Assembly (NCBI GenBank): GCA_013388835.1
Contig: JACAEL010000012.1
Coordinates: forward strand, 1 to 64,000
Reading direction: 5' to 3'
DNA length: 64,000 nt
Source: Candidatus Thorarchaeota archaeon
GTDB taxonomy: Archaea; Asgardarchaeota; Thorarchaeia; Thorarchaeales; Thorarchaeaceae
The notes beneath the pieces were generated by a model that did no database searches, was not told the DNA's origin, and saw only the letters and a program-made list of their open reading frames with translations. Below are positions 8,302 to 16,725 of the stretch, in pieces (the stretch's first letter is position 1; the number at the start of each line of letters is the position of its first letter). The position numbers and the translations under genes are program-made.

Positions 8302-9345
8302 ATGACGAGGCGACCCCAGTTGATAGACGTACGGAAGAAGTTCCGCGAGGCACTTCAGGACACAGTTGACATCTGGAAGGCCAGACCACAGGTGAAGGGA
8401 GTGTTCGTGCACGGGTCTTACGCCGGAGGGACCGCTACCTTCGAGTCAGACTTGGATGTGGGTGTGATCTGGGATTCGGATGATGCACCAGTGGAACTCC
8501 TCAGTGAACACAAGGGGGTCCGCATTGATATGACCTTCCTCACACCCAAGCAGATAGACAGCGTCCTGAAGGGAGAGCAGTCGGATCCGCTTCGAGTAGC
8601 AGAGGTGATGGGGAGGCTCAAGAACGCGCAGATTGCACTGGACACGGACGGGACGCTGAGCAAGTGGAAGGAGAAGGCCGCCCAGTTCAAGTGGTCGCCC
8701 GAACACATCGCGACTGTGAAGAAGAGAGCGATGGACGCGCTTGAGCGAGCGAGCAAGTACGCCAACCGGGAAGACACGGTCAACTCGGTCCATGAGATTC
8801 GACTTGCGCTCTTTGACCTGGGCAGGGTCATCGTGATGAAGAACAACGAGCTCGGCATCATCAAGCCGTCCGAGGTGCTCAGTGGGGTGAGAATGCTGGA
8901 CCCAATAGCATACCAGCTGTTCCTGCGGACATTCAAACTCAAGGGCCTGGAGGAGGAGGACCTGACTGGCATACTCGAAGACGTCAAGCACTGGTTGGGC
9001 ATTGCAGAAGAGCGATGCAAGGCAATGAAGCCAGCCCCTCGAGAAGCCGTCGAGTCCCTCGCTCAGGCACAGAGAGAGTACTATGGCGCGATGATGTTGA
9101 CTGTCAATGGCGACTACGAGTTGGCGGTCCTAGAGATGCGACACTCCATTCACTCTATCGGCGTGGCACTCCTTGCCATGGATGGAGTCAATGACTTGGC
9201 AGGAAGCGCCCTTGTCGACGAACTCAGGGAACGCGAGACGGAGTTCTACGACCAGATACTTGTAGAATATGGTGCCTTTGACTTCCAGCCCAAGGGAATA
9301 GAGAGGAGCATAGGTGAAGCCAAGTTCATCGCTCAGAGGCTCTGA
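8302..9345 (+). CDS. Nucleotidyltransferase-fold protein with helical C-terminus
   Basis: The N-terminal part is a polymerase-beta-type nucleotidyltransferase domain: HGSYAGGTATFESDLDVGV gives the Gly-Ser motif (38-39) and metal-binding Asp50 and Asp52, and Asp76 in RIDMTFLT is the likely third carboxylate. Such domains transfer a nucleotide to a small molecule, protein or RNA. Residues about 130-340 are all helical and resemble substrate-binding or HEPN-like bundles, but I see no clean HEPN Rx4-6H motif. The gene is monocistronic with its own TATA box. Substrate unknown; an antitoxin-like or antibiotic-modifying role is possible. Confidence 0.75.
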   Translation: MTRRPQLIDVRKKFREALQDTVDIWKARPQVKGVFVHGSYAGGTATFESDLDVGVIWDSDDAPVELLSEHKGVRIDMTFLTPKQIDSVLKGEQSDPLRVAEVMGRLKNAQIALDTDGTLSKWKEKAAQFKWSPEHIATVKKRAMDALERASKYANREDTVNSVHEIRLALFDLGRVIVMKNNELGIIKPSEVLSGVRMLDPIAYQLFLRTFKLKGLEEEDLTGILEDVKHWLGIAEERCKAMKPAPREAVESLAQAQREYYGAMMLTVNGDYELAVLEMRHSIHSIGVALLAMDGVNDLAGSALVDELRERETEFYDQILVEYGAFDFQPKGIERSIGEAKFIAQRL

Positions 9346-9385
9346 GCTCAGACTTCGACGGCCTCATCTAGGCCAAGATTGATTA

Positions 9386-10003
9386 GTGGCATGGGTCTCG
9401 TGGCCGGCAGTGAACTGGATGCCGGCCAAGGATGTCCGAGTGGTCACGCTGCGGAGCGTCGTACTCACAAGAGAGAAGCGTGCTCTGGTTGCGGCAGAAC
9501 TTGACAAGTATGCCACAGCCACAAACCACGTCATAAGGACCATAGTGAAACAGAGGGACATCATATCCAGTGTGAAGGCAATCAAGGCCAGTGAGGAGAA
9601 GATAATCGAGTCGCTGAAGACGTCATTCTTCAGTGAGATAGACCCCAGAGAGCATTACCTGAGGGATGTGGTCCGGACTGCAATCAGAACAATAGCTGAA
9701 CACAGACGGAAGACAAGAGGTGTTGCGGGTGCGAGGAATAGACCACCGTTGTTCAACCACGGAAGGCTCGTGTTCTCGCCGCCCCTCGTGAGGGTGACTC
9801 GAATGGCCCTCGTGCTCTATCTCGGCCATGAGAATGAGCTGAGCATACCCTTCGAGAAGACGAGCAGGAGTCGGGAGAGTGCGCTCCTTGAGAGCATCGC
9901 GACAGAGACCAGGTCAGGGCCTCGCATGGGACGTGTGCGTCTCACATGGGCAAAGGAGGGTCGTTTCAGGATTGACATTAGGCTTGCTGCTCCTGCAGAC
10001 TAG
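9386..10003 (+). CDS. TnpB-like orphan protein lacking a nuclease domain
   Basis: A 205-residue protein. The segment with ATNHVIRTIVKQ, a helical stretch, DVVRTAIRTIAEHRR, then a beta-rich part ending VRLTWAKEGRFRIDIRL resembles the N-terminal half of IS200/IS605 TnpB proteins (helical and wedge-like parts). No RuvC nuclease domain follows: the frame ends at 10003. It could be a domesticated or truncated TnpB relative; I see no IS ends beside it. The resemblance is by eye. The start may be GTG 9386 or ATG 9419. The 3' end overlaps the convergent WD40 gene by 26 bp. Confidence 0.5.
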   Translation: MAWVSWPAVNWMPAKDVRVVTLRSVVLTREKRALVAAELDKYATATNHVIRTIVKQRDIISSVKAIKASEEKIIESLKTSFFSEIDPREHYLRDVVRTAIRTIAEHRRKTRGVAGARNRPPLFNHGRLVFSPPLVRVTRMALVLYLGHENELSIPFEKTSRSRESALLESIATETRSGPRMGRVRLTWAKEGRFRIDIRLAAPAD

Positions 10004-10889
10004 AACTAGCAAAGCTGATACGGCTTATGGATCCAGAGGTGTCCGCCACGTATCCAGAGTCACCAGCTGGAGACCATGTCACCGAGGACACCGCGCCGGT
10101 CGTTCTTGCTGATGTCAACTCAACCATGCCATCAAGCGACCAGATCTTGACAGCCCTGTCCAGTCCCCCAGACAGGAGGTATTTGCCGGTTGGGTCCACT
10201 GCAAGCGATGACACAGCATCGTGGTGTGCCATTGTCTCTGCGGGTCGCTCTCTGGACTCCAGGAATACCTTGAGTATAGTGCCCCCATGCAGGCCAAGGA
10301 GCGCAGTCTTGGTGTCAGGGCTGAGGGACATCGAGCGGATTCTCTCACCTGTCTCAGCGGCAATCCGGACGAGTGTATATCCACTGGTCTCCCAGACCTT
10401 GCACTGACCATCCCAAGACGCAGTCACCAGGCGAGCACCTTCGCAATCCATTCCAATAGCAGACACGTCAAGGTCATGAGCCGAGATGTTTCGAAGACAC
10501 TTGAGCGAACTGAGAGAGAACACCTTTAGCTCACCATCTCGCGAGCCGGAGACACCTCTGCCAGCGGTCTTGCTTACTGCCAGTGCTTTGACCTCTGAGT
10601 GGTGACTTAAGGACGCACTGCACTTGGTTGCCTTTCTGCGCTCCCATAACCGAGTGGTTGCGTCCCAGCTGGTCGAGAGAAACGAGTTGTCGCTCCCCAA
10701 GAAGCACAGCGAGGACACCACATCTTCATGCCCAGTCACATCCTCTTCAATCCTACCGGTCATCACCTCAATGAGGAGAATCTGACCCTCCTTTGTGCCG
10801 CAGGCGAGTCTCAGCCCCTTCTGGTCCAGAGAGAGTCCCGTTGGTACCACTTCTAGACGACAGACCGGGTTTAGCTTAAGGGGACTCAC
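9978..10889 (-). CDS. WD40-repeat protein
   Basis: A 303-residue beta-propeller made of about seven WD40 repeats. Typical repeat ends are visible, such as STSWDATTRLWE, SGSRDGELKVFS, TASWDGQCKVWE and SGGLDRAVKIWS, with GH or HH dipeptides before each blade. These proteins are scaffolds with no catalytic activity. No signal peptide, so it is cytoplasmic. The start is GTG 10889. Single-domain WD40 proteins are common in eukaryotes and occur in Asgard archaea and some bacteria. The partner is unknown. Confidence 0.88.
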   Translation of the reverse strand: MSPLKLNPVCRLEVVPTGLSLDQKGLRLACGTKEGQILLIEVMTGRIEEDVTGHEDVVSSLCFLGSDNSFLSTSWDATTRLWERRKATKCSASLSHHSEVKALAVSKTAGRGVSGSRDGELKVFSLSSLKCLRNISAHDLDVSAIGMDCEGARLVTASWDGQCKVWETSGYTLVRIAAETGERIRSMSLSPDTKTALLGLHGGTILKVFLESRERPAETMAHHDAVSSLAVDPTGKYLLSGGLDRAVKIWSLDGMVELTSARTTGAVSSVTWSPAGDSGYVADTSGSISRISFASSSLQEQQA

Positions 10890-10947
10890 GCCGAAACACG
10901 CTCATCACTCCGTATCATCTCCGATGATTAAGAGTTTGTATGATGTT

Positions 10948-11961
10948 TCACTTCTGCCTGCTGCGGAGGAAGAAGACAACCAAGACAAGAAGAGGGACCA
11001 CTAGCAGTACGACAGGGAATAGGTCAGGGGGATTGCCACTGAATGTTGGACTCGAGGTGTGTGCATCCACAAGGAAGCTCTCGAGGACCGTCCCGACGGC
11101 CTCAAGGCTCTGCGAACTGCACTTGTCAGGCGTGTCCTCGAGTGTGTGCCAGTACCATGGGAACGGAGCATGCTGGATTATGTCAAGGGCCGGTATTCCT
11201 GCGTCCAGGAAGGGGCGATGGTCGTCGTGTATCCCACCTCCGCGCGAGTCTATGAAGACTGAGGCATAGCCCAGGTCTCTCGCAGTTGCCCACACAGCGT
11301 CTTGCAGGCTCCTTGTGGAAGACGTCTCTCTGAGAAGCCGAAGGCTTGCGTCGCCCACCATGTCGACAAGCAACATTGCGGTGGTATTGGCAATTCTCGA
11401 AGGACTGAGCATTGATACATAGTGAGTAGAACCCACGATCCAAGACCACCCGTTGATGTAGCCGCTGTCTTCTGCATCGAAGAACACGAACTCTACTGCA
11501 GGACGGACCAACTCTGGGAGCGAGGATGCCAGCTCAAGCAGGACCGCCGTACCACTCGCGCCGTCGTTTGCACCGAGGACCGGCTTGGTTCGGTTCTGTG
11601 CTCCGGGGTCACTGTCAGCGTGGGGTCGTGTGTCGTAGTGTGCACCAAGTATGTAGTTGGGCACTGTGTCGTCAGACCATCTGGCAATCACATTCGAGCA
11701 GTTGACTCCAAGGTATGTGAAGTTCTGAAGACTCACTGACCACCCCTCTTGAAGCAGGCTGTTCTTGATGTAGTCTCTGCAGACCGAGAGATTGGTCGAA
11801 CCGGGGGGTCTCGGTCCAATAGCGCACTGAGCCAACAGATGGTCATACGCCTCTGTGCCGTCGAAGACGGGTGTATACGCCATGGCAGAGGCGCATCGGG
11901 GTGGATGTGGGAACACCACCACAGCCATTATGACCAACAACGCGACGAGTGAACGATTCAT
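10948..11961 (-). CDS. Secreted, membrane-anchored M28 peptidase (glutaminyl-cyclase-like)
   Basis: A zinc-dependent M28-family hydrolase close to glutaminyl-peptide cyclotransferases. Metal-site motifs are GAHYD (His108), GANDG (Asp133), DAED (Glu164), LLVDMVGD (about Asp200) and YWHTLEDTPD (His272). Residues 1-26 form a signal peptide, and residues about 312-333 form a C-terminal membrane span followed by RSRQK, so the enzyme sits outside the cell, anchored. The ATG overlaps the stop of the upstream flavoprotein gene by 4 bp. It may cyclise N-terminal Gln or act as an aminopeptidase. Confidence 0.85.
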   Translation of the reverse strand: MNRSLVALLVIMAVVVFPHPPRCASAMAYTPVFDGTEAYDHLLAQCAIGPRPPGSTNLSVCRDYIKNSLLQEGWSVSLQNFTYLGVNCSNVIARWSDDTVPNYILGAHYDTRPHADSDPGAQNRTKPVLGANDGASGTAVLLELASSLPELVRPAVEFVFFDAEDSGYINGWSWIVGSTHYVSMLSPSRIANTTAMLLVDMVGDASLRLLRETSSTRSLQDAVWATARDLGYASVFIDSRGGGIHDDHRPFLDAGIPALDIIQHAPFPWYWHTLEDTPDKCSSQSLEAVGTVLESFLVDAHTSSPTFSGNPPDLFPVVLLVVPLLVLVVFFLRSRQK

Positions 11962-13196
11962 TTGACTGCCTGAGAAACGCTTGTGCTATGAACTTTCCCG
12001 ATGTGAGCGAGCTGGTTCAGTATGGCAGGTAGCTCACGAGGCAACTGCCTTACGATGACGGCAGGAATGTCAGAGTAGCCCATCTCACCGCGAGCAAGTC
12101 CGGAGAGAATCCGACTCGAGAAACTCAGCTTTGATGCATTTGTCAGGAGAGACACAGCAAACCGACCGCTGTGAAGTCCTGCCCAAGATGCCATTGAGAA
12201 GTTGGCGCCAAAGTCGTTGACACACAGCCGCTGGTACGCGGAGAGATGCTCTCGGTCTAGATGGTCGGTTTCAAGCGCCTCGATGAGGACGGTTGCTGCG
12301 TGTTGACCGGACCTCATCGCATATGCGATGCCTTCGCCCATCAGAGGATCAACAAACCCTGCGGCATCGCCCACCAGAATCACCCTGTCGTCCACGTTCT
12401 GTCCCTTGATTCCATCAGCACCCAGGAGTCCGGTGCGTCTGAACTGGACGGACATGCTGACGCCGAACCGCTTCTCTAGCGACCTTACGAACGCATCAAA
12501 GACTGGGCGAAGTGGATGCATCATGACACCAGGACCAGCTATACCTACTGCGAGGTGGTCCCGTTTGGGGAAGACCCAACCATAGCTCATACGTCCCTCT
12601 GTGGGCAGTATGTGTAGGACATCAGGACGACCGTTGCAGACCTCGACCACACGGTCCTCACCCAAGTAGATGTCAGACTCCATGCCTAGACCATGGCGGT
12701 GAAGGTCCTTTCGCTGAGGCCTTAGACCCAAGGATCTGCTTACCACCGAGTTGACCCCATCGGCACCCACAAGGACCCGACCCTGGAAGGTCGCATCGCC
12801 GGACACCATCACCTCTGCGAACTCGTTGGTACGTCTTGCGCTGGTCACACGAGCAGCTTCTACGAGTTCGGCTCCTGCATCAGCAGCTCTATGCGCGAGA
12901 AACTCGTCGAAGACGGAGCGGTCAACAGTCACGCCCAGAAGCTTTTCGGAAACGAAAGTCGCAGTCCCACCTTGGGAGAAGCAGAAGCTCATGCCTCGGA
13001 TTGGTCGTTGCACAATCCGCATGGGCAGGTGGCCACCCAGCGTGCGGATGCCACGGTACATCACAGCACCACCACAGGGCTTGTCACGGGGCAGTCTGGC
13101 CTTCTCCAACAGGAGTGTCTTCAGGCCTCTTCTTGAGAGCTCGTAAGCGGTCACGGCCCCAGCAGGGCCTGCACCCGCAATGATCACGTCATACAA
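11958..13196 (-). CDS. Geranylgeranyl-reductase-family FAD oxidoreductase
   Basis: A flavoprotein of the family that saturates the double bonds of archaeal isoprenoid lipids. The N-terminus has the FAD-binding DVIIAGAGPAGAVTAYEL, then a CGGAV motif near residue 41; the second FAD motif GDAAGFVDPLMGEGIAYAM is near residue 285. Length (412 aa) is usual. The start is a TTG at 13196 preceded by a full AAGGAGGTG about 11 nt upstream. It is coupled to the M28 gene. Menaquinone- or lipid-specific roles cannot be told apart from sequence alone. Confidence 0.85.
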   Translation of the reverse strand: MYDVIIAGAGPAGAVTAYELSRRGLKTLLLEKARLPRDKPCGGAVMYRGIRTLGGHLPMRIVQRPIRGMSFCFSQGGTATFVSEKLLGVTVDRSVFDEFLAHRAADAGAELVEAARVTSARRTNEFAEVMVSGDATFQGRVLVGADGVNSVVSRSLGLRPQRKDLHRHGLGMESDIYLGEDRVVEVCNGRPDVLHILPTEGRMSYGWVFPKRDHLAVGIAGPGVMMHPLRPVFDAFVRSLEKRFGVSMSVQFRRTGLLGADGIKGQNVDDRVILVGDAAGFVDPLMGEGIAYAMRSGQHAATVLIEALETDHLDREHLSAYQRLCVNDFGANFSMASWAGLHSGRFAVSLLTNASKLSFSSRILSGLARGEMGYSDIPAVIVRQLPRELPAILNQLAHIGKVHSTSVSQAVK

Positions 13197-13318
13197 GACT
13201 CTGTGGCACCTCCTTATGCCATCACTTAGGCGCGGCTGACTCTCCTCTAGACAGCGGCATCATCCCAGACTATGCCTTTCCATATAGGCTTGACGGATAG
13301 TCGAAGGACACGACCAGA

Positions 13319-13948
13319 CTATATGTCTCTGCACTCCTCACATCCAACACGAGGACGTAGGCCAAGACGCCTCATGATCTTCCCACCAGGAAGGTCACTG
13401 TCTTGTTGAAGTCGCTCTTTCGAGTCCGATGGTATCTCTCTGCGGCCCACCTGCTCAAAACCATAAGAAGCGATTAGAAGCCGTGAAGGCATGTTCTCCT
13501 CATAGACCTCGCAATACACCTCCTTCACACCCGAAGCGAGAAAGAACTCGACTGCTCGCTGGATGAGTGCAGTGGCGACGCCCTTCCTACGTCGAGACGG
13601 GAGCACACCAAGGCCGGTGATCTCTCCGTACATGGAGTCCTCTGCCTTCTGAACAAAGCATGCAATGAAGCCCGCAAGCTCTCCCCATAGTTCTGCCACG
13701 AATATCCCATCGAGGTCAAGTTGCTTGGCCTCATCTAATGACAGGGGACAGAAGGGGTCAGGAGAGGCGAGGAAGCATCTGTTGTAGAGCGTGACGAACT
13801 CCTCCAGCTCATCCCGTTTCAGCCCGTGTACTTTGACATACTTGGGGACGCTCTTGTTGCTCCACCACGCTCTTGCAAGTTCCAACGCGACCTTGGTGTT
13901 GGCCTTCATTACCAGATACGCCCTAGTTCGTCCAACCGTGTCCGACAT
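13319..13948 (-). CDS. GNAT N-acetyltransferase
   Basis: An acetyl-CoA-dependent acyltransferase. The GNAT core is clear: FVAELWGELAGFIACFV, then GEITGLGVLPSRRRKGVATALIQRAVEFF (acetyl-CoA pyrophosphate loop) and the C-terminal NMPSRLLIASYGFEQVGRRE. About 60 N-terminal residues and a Cys-containing tail (GCEECRDI) lie outside the core. I start at ATG 13948 because GGAGGT at 13958-13963 is 9 nt upstream; the longer frame would overlap the phosphorylase gene. Probably cotranscribed after that gene. Confidence 0.85.
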   Translation of the reverse strand: MSDTVGRTRAYLVMKANTKVALELARAWWSNKSVPKYVKVHGLKRDELEEFVTLYNRCFLASPDPFCPLSLDEAKQLDLDGIFVAELWGELAGFIACFVQKAEDSMYGEITGLGVLPSRRRKGVATALIQRAVEFFLASGVKEVYCEVYEENMPSRLLIASYGFEQVGRREIPSDSKERLQQDSDLPGGKIMRRLGLRPRVGCEECRDI

Positions 13949-13991
13949 CGTTCGTGGACCTCCACCGCTGTCTTCAAAGTGTGGAGACGCC

Positions 13992-14756
13992 TCACAGGTG
14001 GTCCTCGCTGTCAATGGCGCGTATTGTTGCAGTCACTGACTTGGCTATGGCCTCATCAAAGAGGGGGTCCTGCTCCCCAGACTTCTCAGACTCATCACTC
14101 TGTTCAGCCTTCTGCCCGGTGTGCAAGTTGCCATCGCACGTCAGTATGGAGGCTGCCTCCAGACCCTTGGTACTTGCGAAAACGAAGAGAAGGGAACTCT
14201 CCATCTCAACGCACTTGACACGAGCTCGTGTCCAGAGGTCCAACTGACGGTTCTCCGGACCAACATAGTACACATCGCTCGTCCAGCACAGCCCAGTATG
14301 GACTCGAGCTGGGGGGAGGAGCTGCCGCGTCTCTCTGTGAAGAGCGGTCTGCCACCTAATCGAGGCGACTGCCGGGTATTGTGAGGGGGCATAGTTCAGA
14401 CTGGCTCGTTCGTCACGTACACAGCCAGTAGGAATCACAACGTCTCCAGTCTTTACAGATGGGTCGATGCCACCGCAGGACCCTACTCTGATGAAGACCT
14501 GTGCGCCCAGTCTGGCCAGCTCCTCCACACAGATGTGCGTGGAGGCCGCGCCCATGCCGGTCCCTGAGACTGTCACGGGCACACCCTTGGGAGTAAAGGC
14601 ATGATGTGTCACCAGACCCCTATATCGGGCGACCTCTTCCACGTCCCTCATCTGAGAGGTGATGAGCGGCACTCGGTCAGGGTTGCCTGTGATTAGTGTG
14701 ATGCGTTCGACATCACCCTCGCCGACGCGTAGATGTGGCTGTACTCTGCGCTTCAT
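13992..14756 (-). CDS. Nucleoside phosphorylase (PNP/uridine phosphorylase family)
   Basis: Cleaves a nucleoside with phosphate into base and ribose-1-phosphate. Family I motifs are GNPDRV, GTGMGAASTHICVEEL, VRVGSCGGI and CVEMESSLLFVFA (ribose- and base-binding Met/Glu). Length (254 aa) matches hexameric uridine/purine phosphorylases; the substrate cannot be settled by eye. A polar tail rich in Glu and Ser (near residues 215-235) is unusual. The gene lies 43 bp upstream of the GNAT gene on the same strand. Confidence 0.88.
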   Translation of the reverse strand: MKRRVQPHLRVGEGDVERITLITGNPDRVPLITSQMRDVEEVARYRGLVTHHAFTPKGVPVTVSGTGMGAASTHICVEELARLGAQVFIRVGSCGGIDPSVKTGDVVIPTGCVRDERASLNYAPSQYPAVASIRWQTALHRETRQLLPPARVHTGLCWTSDVYYVGPENRQLDLWTRARVKCVEMESSLLFVFASTKGLEAASILTCDGNLHTGQKAEQSDESEKSGEQDPLFDEAIAKSVTATIRAIDSEDHL

Positions 14757-14891
14757 CTTGGGTCCCAGACATTGGGGGCTGAATTCCCTTTTGTCTGTTG
14801 CTCAACGACCGCTCACTGTTGAACACGCATACTGCACGAGACCTTTTCTTGTCACATGTTCCGTGACTTGGAGGAACAGGAGCCATATGCA

Positions 14892-15266
14892 ATGCCGAAT
14901 GTCGAGTTCGAATACTACTGCTACAGGTGCGGCTCAAAGAATGCTCTGACGCTACAATGTCCAAGTGCGCCACAGTATCAGATTCAGGACCTGAGGTGCA
15001 GAGGCTGCGGTGATGCGACGAAGGTGTTATTGAGTCACTGCCCGAACTGCTCGAGGTATGTATACTGGATAACAGACTTTGACCTGCCAGCCATTGTCGG
15101 AGGTTTTGCCAGATACATGGTACAGAATATGCAGGCAATGATTGACCGCGCCGCTCAGCAGGGCGCAACCATCGGAGTCGACACTCCGGACAGATATCCC
15201 ATAAGGTCCAGCTGCGCATGCGGTGCCAAGTTCGCTGTGGAGATACGGATACCTGACCTTGACTGA
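14892..15266 (+). CDS. Zinc-ribbon protein
   Basis: About 124 residues with three Cys pairs in the first half (CYRC, CRGC, CPNC) and a CAC near the C-terminus, indicating one or two zinc ribbons around a helical middle. I do not recognise a named family; archaeal genomes hold many such nucleic-acid- or protein-binding ribbons. ATG 14892 is preferred because AGGAG at 14878-14882 is 9 nt upstream; an earlier in-frame ATG at 14856 lacks a site. It is divergent from the phosphorylase and convergent with the regulator at 15284. Confidence 0.65.
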   Translation: MPNVEFEYYCYRCGSKNALTLQCPSAPQYQIQDLRCRGCGDATKVLLSHCPNCSRYVYWITDFDLPAIVGGFARYMVQNMQAMIDRAAQQGATIGVDTPDRYPIRSSCACGAKFAVEIRIPDLD

Positions 15267-15283
15267 ACCAATACTGCGACGGT

Positions 15284-16705
15284 TCAGAGGAGATACTTGG
15301 TCAGGTCGAGGGCATCTGGTTCAACGTACCACCCTCTGGGGCCACTGGACCAGCTCTTCGTCGAGTCAAGTATGCTTCTGGAACTGGCGGGATACATGGA
15401 CAACAGGGCGCTGACAGAGTCGACATGATCCATGTCCTCTAGACTTCGGAGCGCCTGATAGTAGTCCTTCTGATGTGCGCTCGGTATGTGTATCCAGAGA
15501 AGTATCCCCTTCTCCGAGACATGATAGTACGACTGAGGAATGAACCTTGTGGCCGCAAGTATGTGGTTAACCCAGTCCCTGTTGCACACTATCTCAAAGC
15601 AGAAGCTTGCGTCGAGCCCCATGCCATTGAGAGCCACGAAGGGAATGACAATCCTACGCTTCTTGAGCCTCCGAATGGTCTGCGACACATGTTCGGTGTC
15701 CACGCGTATGCCTCTGGAACGAAGCCTCTGCACCACTGATGCAGGGCTTATTCGGGCATCCATTACGAACTGAGAAGCTATGATGAAGTCCATCTTGGTC
15801 AGTCTTCTCTGGGGCCCGCTTGGTTCCATGAGCAGCAGCGACTCAAGGACGTCCGAATCGACAGCACCGACGAGCTGATCTCTGAAGGCGACTGGTCGGA
15901 CCCATGTGCCATTGTCATACAGGTCCATGGAGACTTGCATTCCATTGGCAATTCGGGAGTGCAGGCACGCACTCTTGAAGACGGGCCCTGTCAGACTGCG
16001 GATGCTTCTCCGCAGGATGCTTGTGCCCTCCGCTGTCATGGGGTAGAGAAGACTCACGTAGCCAAGCTCAGAGGTCGCGGTGATTGCCATACTCCGTGTG
16101 AAGGGAAACTCGGCGAAACCAGACTCTATCACGGGGGACGGAATATCACTCCGGCGTTGGAAGAAGAGGACAGTCGACTCAAGACCGAATGCGGAGTTGT
16201 CGAGAAGGGAACTGAAACGAATACCATTCCTTGTCTGTAGTCGCTGTATTGCTCGATGAACTGTCTTTGGTCCGAGACCCAAGTCCCTTGATGCAGTGAC
16301 AAGTGGGGCTGTTGGATGGTGCACCAGATACCGTAGGACTTGTAGGTCGAGAGGCGAGGGAGACGCAGGGCTATCTACAAAGGCAAGCCTATAGGCGGAC
16401 CGTAGCGAGTCAGCGTTGTAAGTGTTGTACTTTGATAGAGTCTTGAGATGTTCTATGAGCTGTTCCTTTACAGTCTCATTGACGGGCAAGACTGTCGGAT
16501 CGGTCGGGTGTTTCACGAACTCAGGGTTCTCCTTCAGAGACTCCACAATCCTAATTGCCTCTTCAAGACCAAGTGTACCGGAACAGAGGCCCAGGTACAC
16601 TCGGATGGTGTCTACATAGAACCTTGCAGACGGTTCGTCGACACAAGGAATGAGGTCGTCATATGGAGTCGCGATATCGATGGACGTATTCGGGTCAGAC
16701 ACCAA
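15284..16705 (-). CDS. Winged-helix regulator, Lrp-like, long form
   Basis: A 473-residue protein with two helix-turn-helix regions: residues about 118-165 (LDLQVLRYLVHHPTA then LGPKTVHRAIQRL) and about 305-345 (VVQRLRSRGI, HVSQTIRRLKKRR). Each is followed by alpha/beta segments resembling a diverged Lrp/AsnC effector fold. The start is TTG 16705 with GGAGGT (16714-16719) 8 nt upstream, right after the stop of a related gene. A DNA-binding regulator is likely; target and ligand are unknown. Confidence 0.65.
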   Translation of the reverse strand: MVSDPNTSIDIATPYDDLIPCVDEPSARFYVDTIRVYLGLCSGTLGLEEAIRIVESLKENPEFVKHPTDPTVLPVNETVKEQLIEHLKTLSKYNTYNADSLRSAYRLAFVDSPASPSPLDLQVLRYLVHHPTAPLVTASRDLGLGPKTVHRAIQRLQTRNGIRFSSLLDNSAFGLESTVLFFQRRSDIPSPVIESGFAEFPFTRSMAITATSELGYVSLLYPMTAEGTSILRRSIRSLTGPVFKSACLHSRIANGMQVSMDLYDNGTWVRPVAFRDQLVGAVDSDVLESLLLMEPSGPQRRLTKMDFIIASQFVMDARISPASVVQRLRSRGIRVDTEHVSQTIRRLKKRRIVIPFVALNGMGLDASFCFEIVCNRDWVNHILAATRFIPQSYYHVSEKGILLWIHIPSAHQKDYYQALRSLEDMDHVDSVSALLSMYPASSRSILDSTKSWSSGPRGWYVEPDALDLTKYLL

Positions 16706-16725
16706 CGTAGATGACCTCCCATGGC

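Noticed and set aside
8418-9020. A 200-codon minus-strand frame
   Set aside because: It is the antisense shadow of the nucleotidyltransferase gene, with a Ser/Leu/Arg-rich composition and no motif.
13949-14014. N-terminal extension of the GNAT gene to 14014
   Set aside because: It overlaps the phosphorylase stop, while GGAGGT is correctly placed before ATG 13948.
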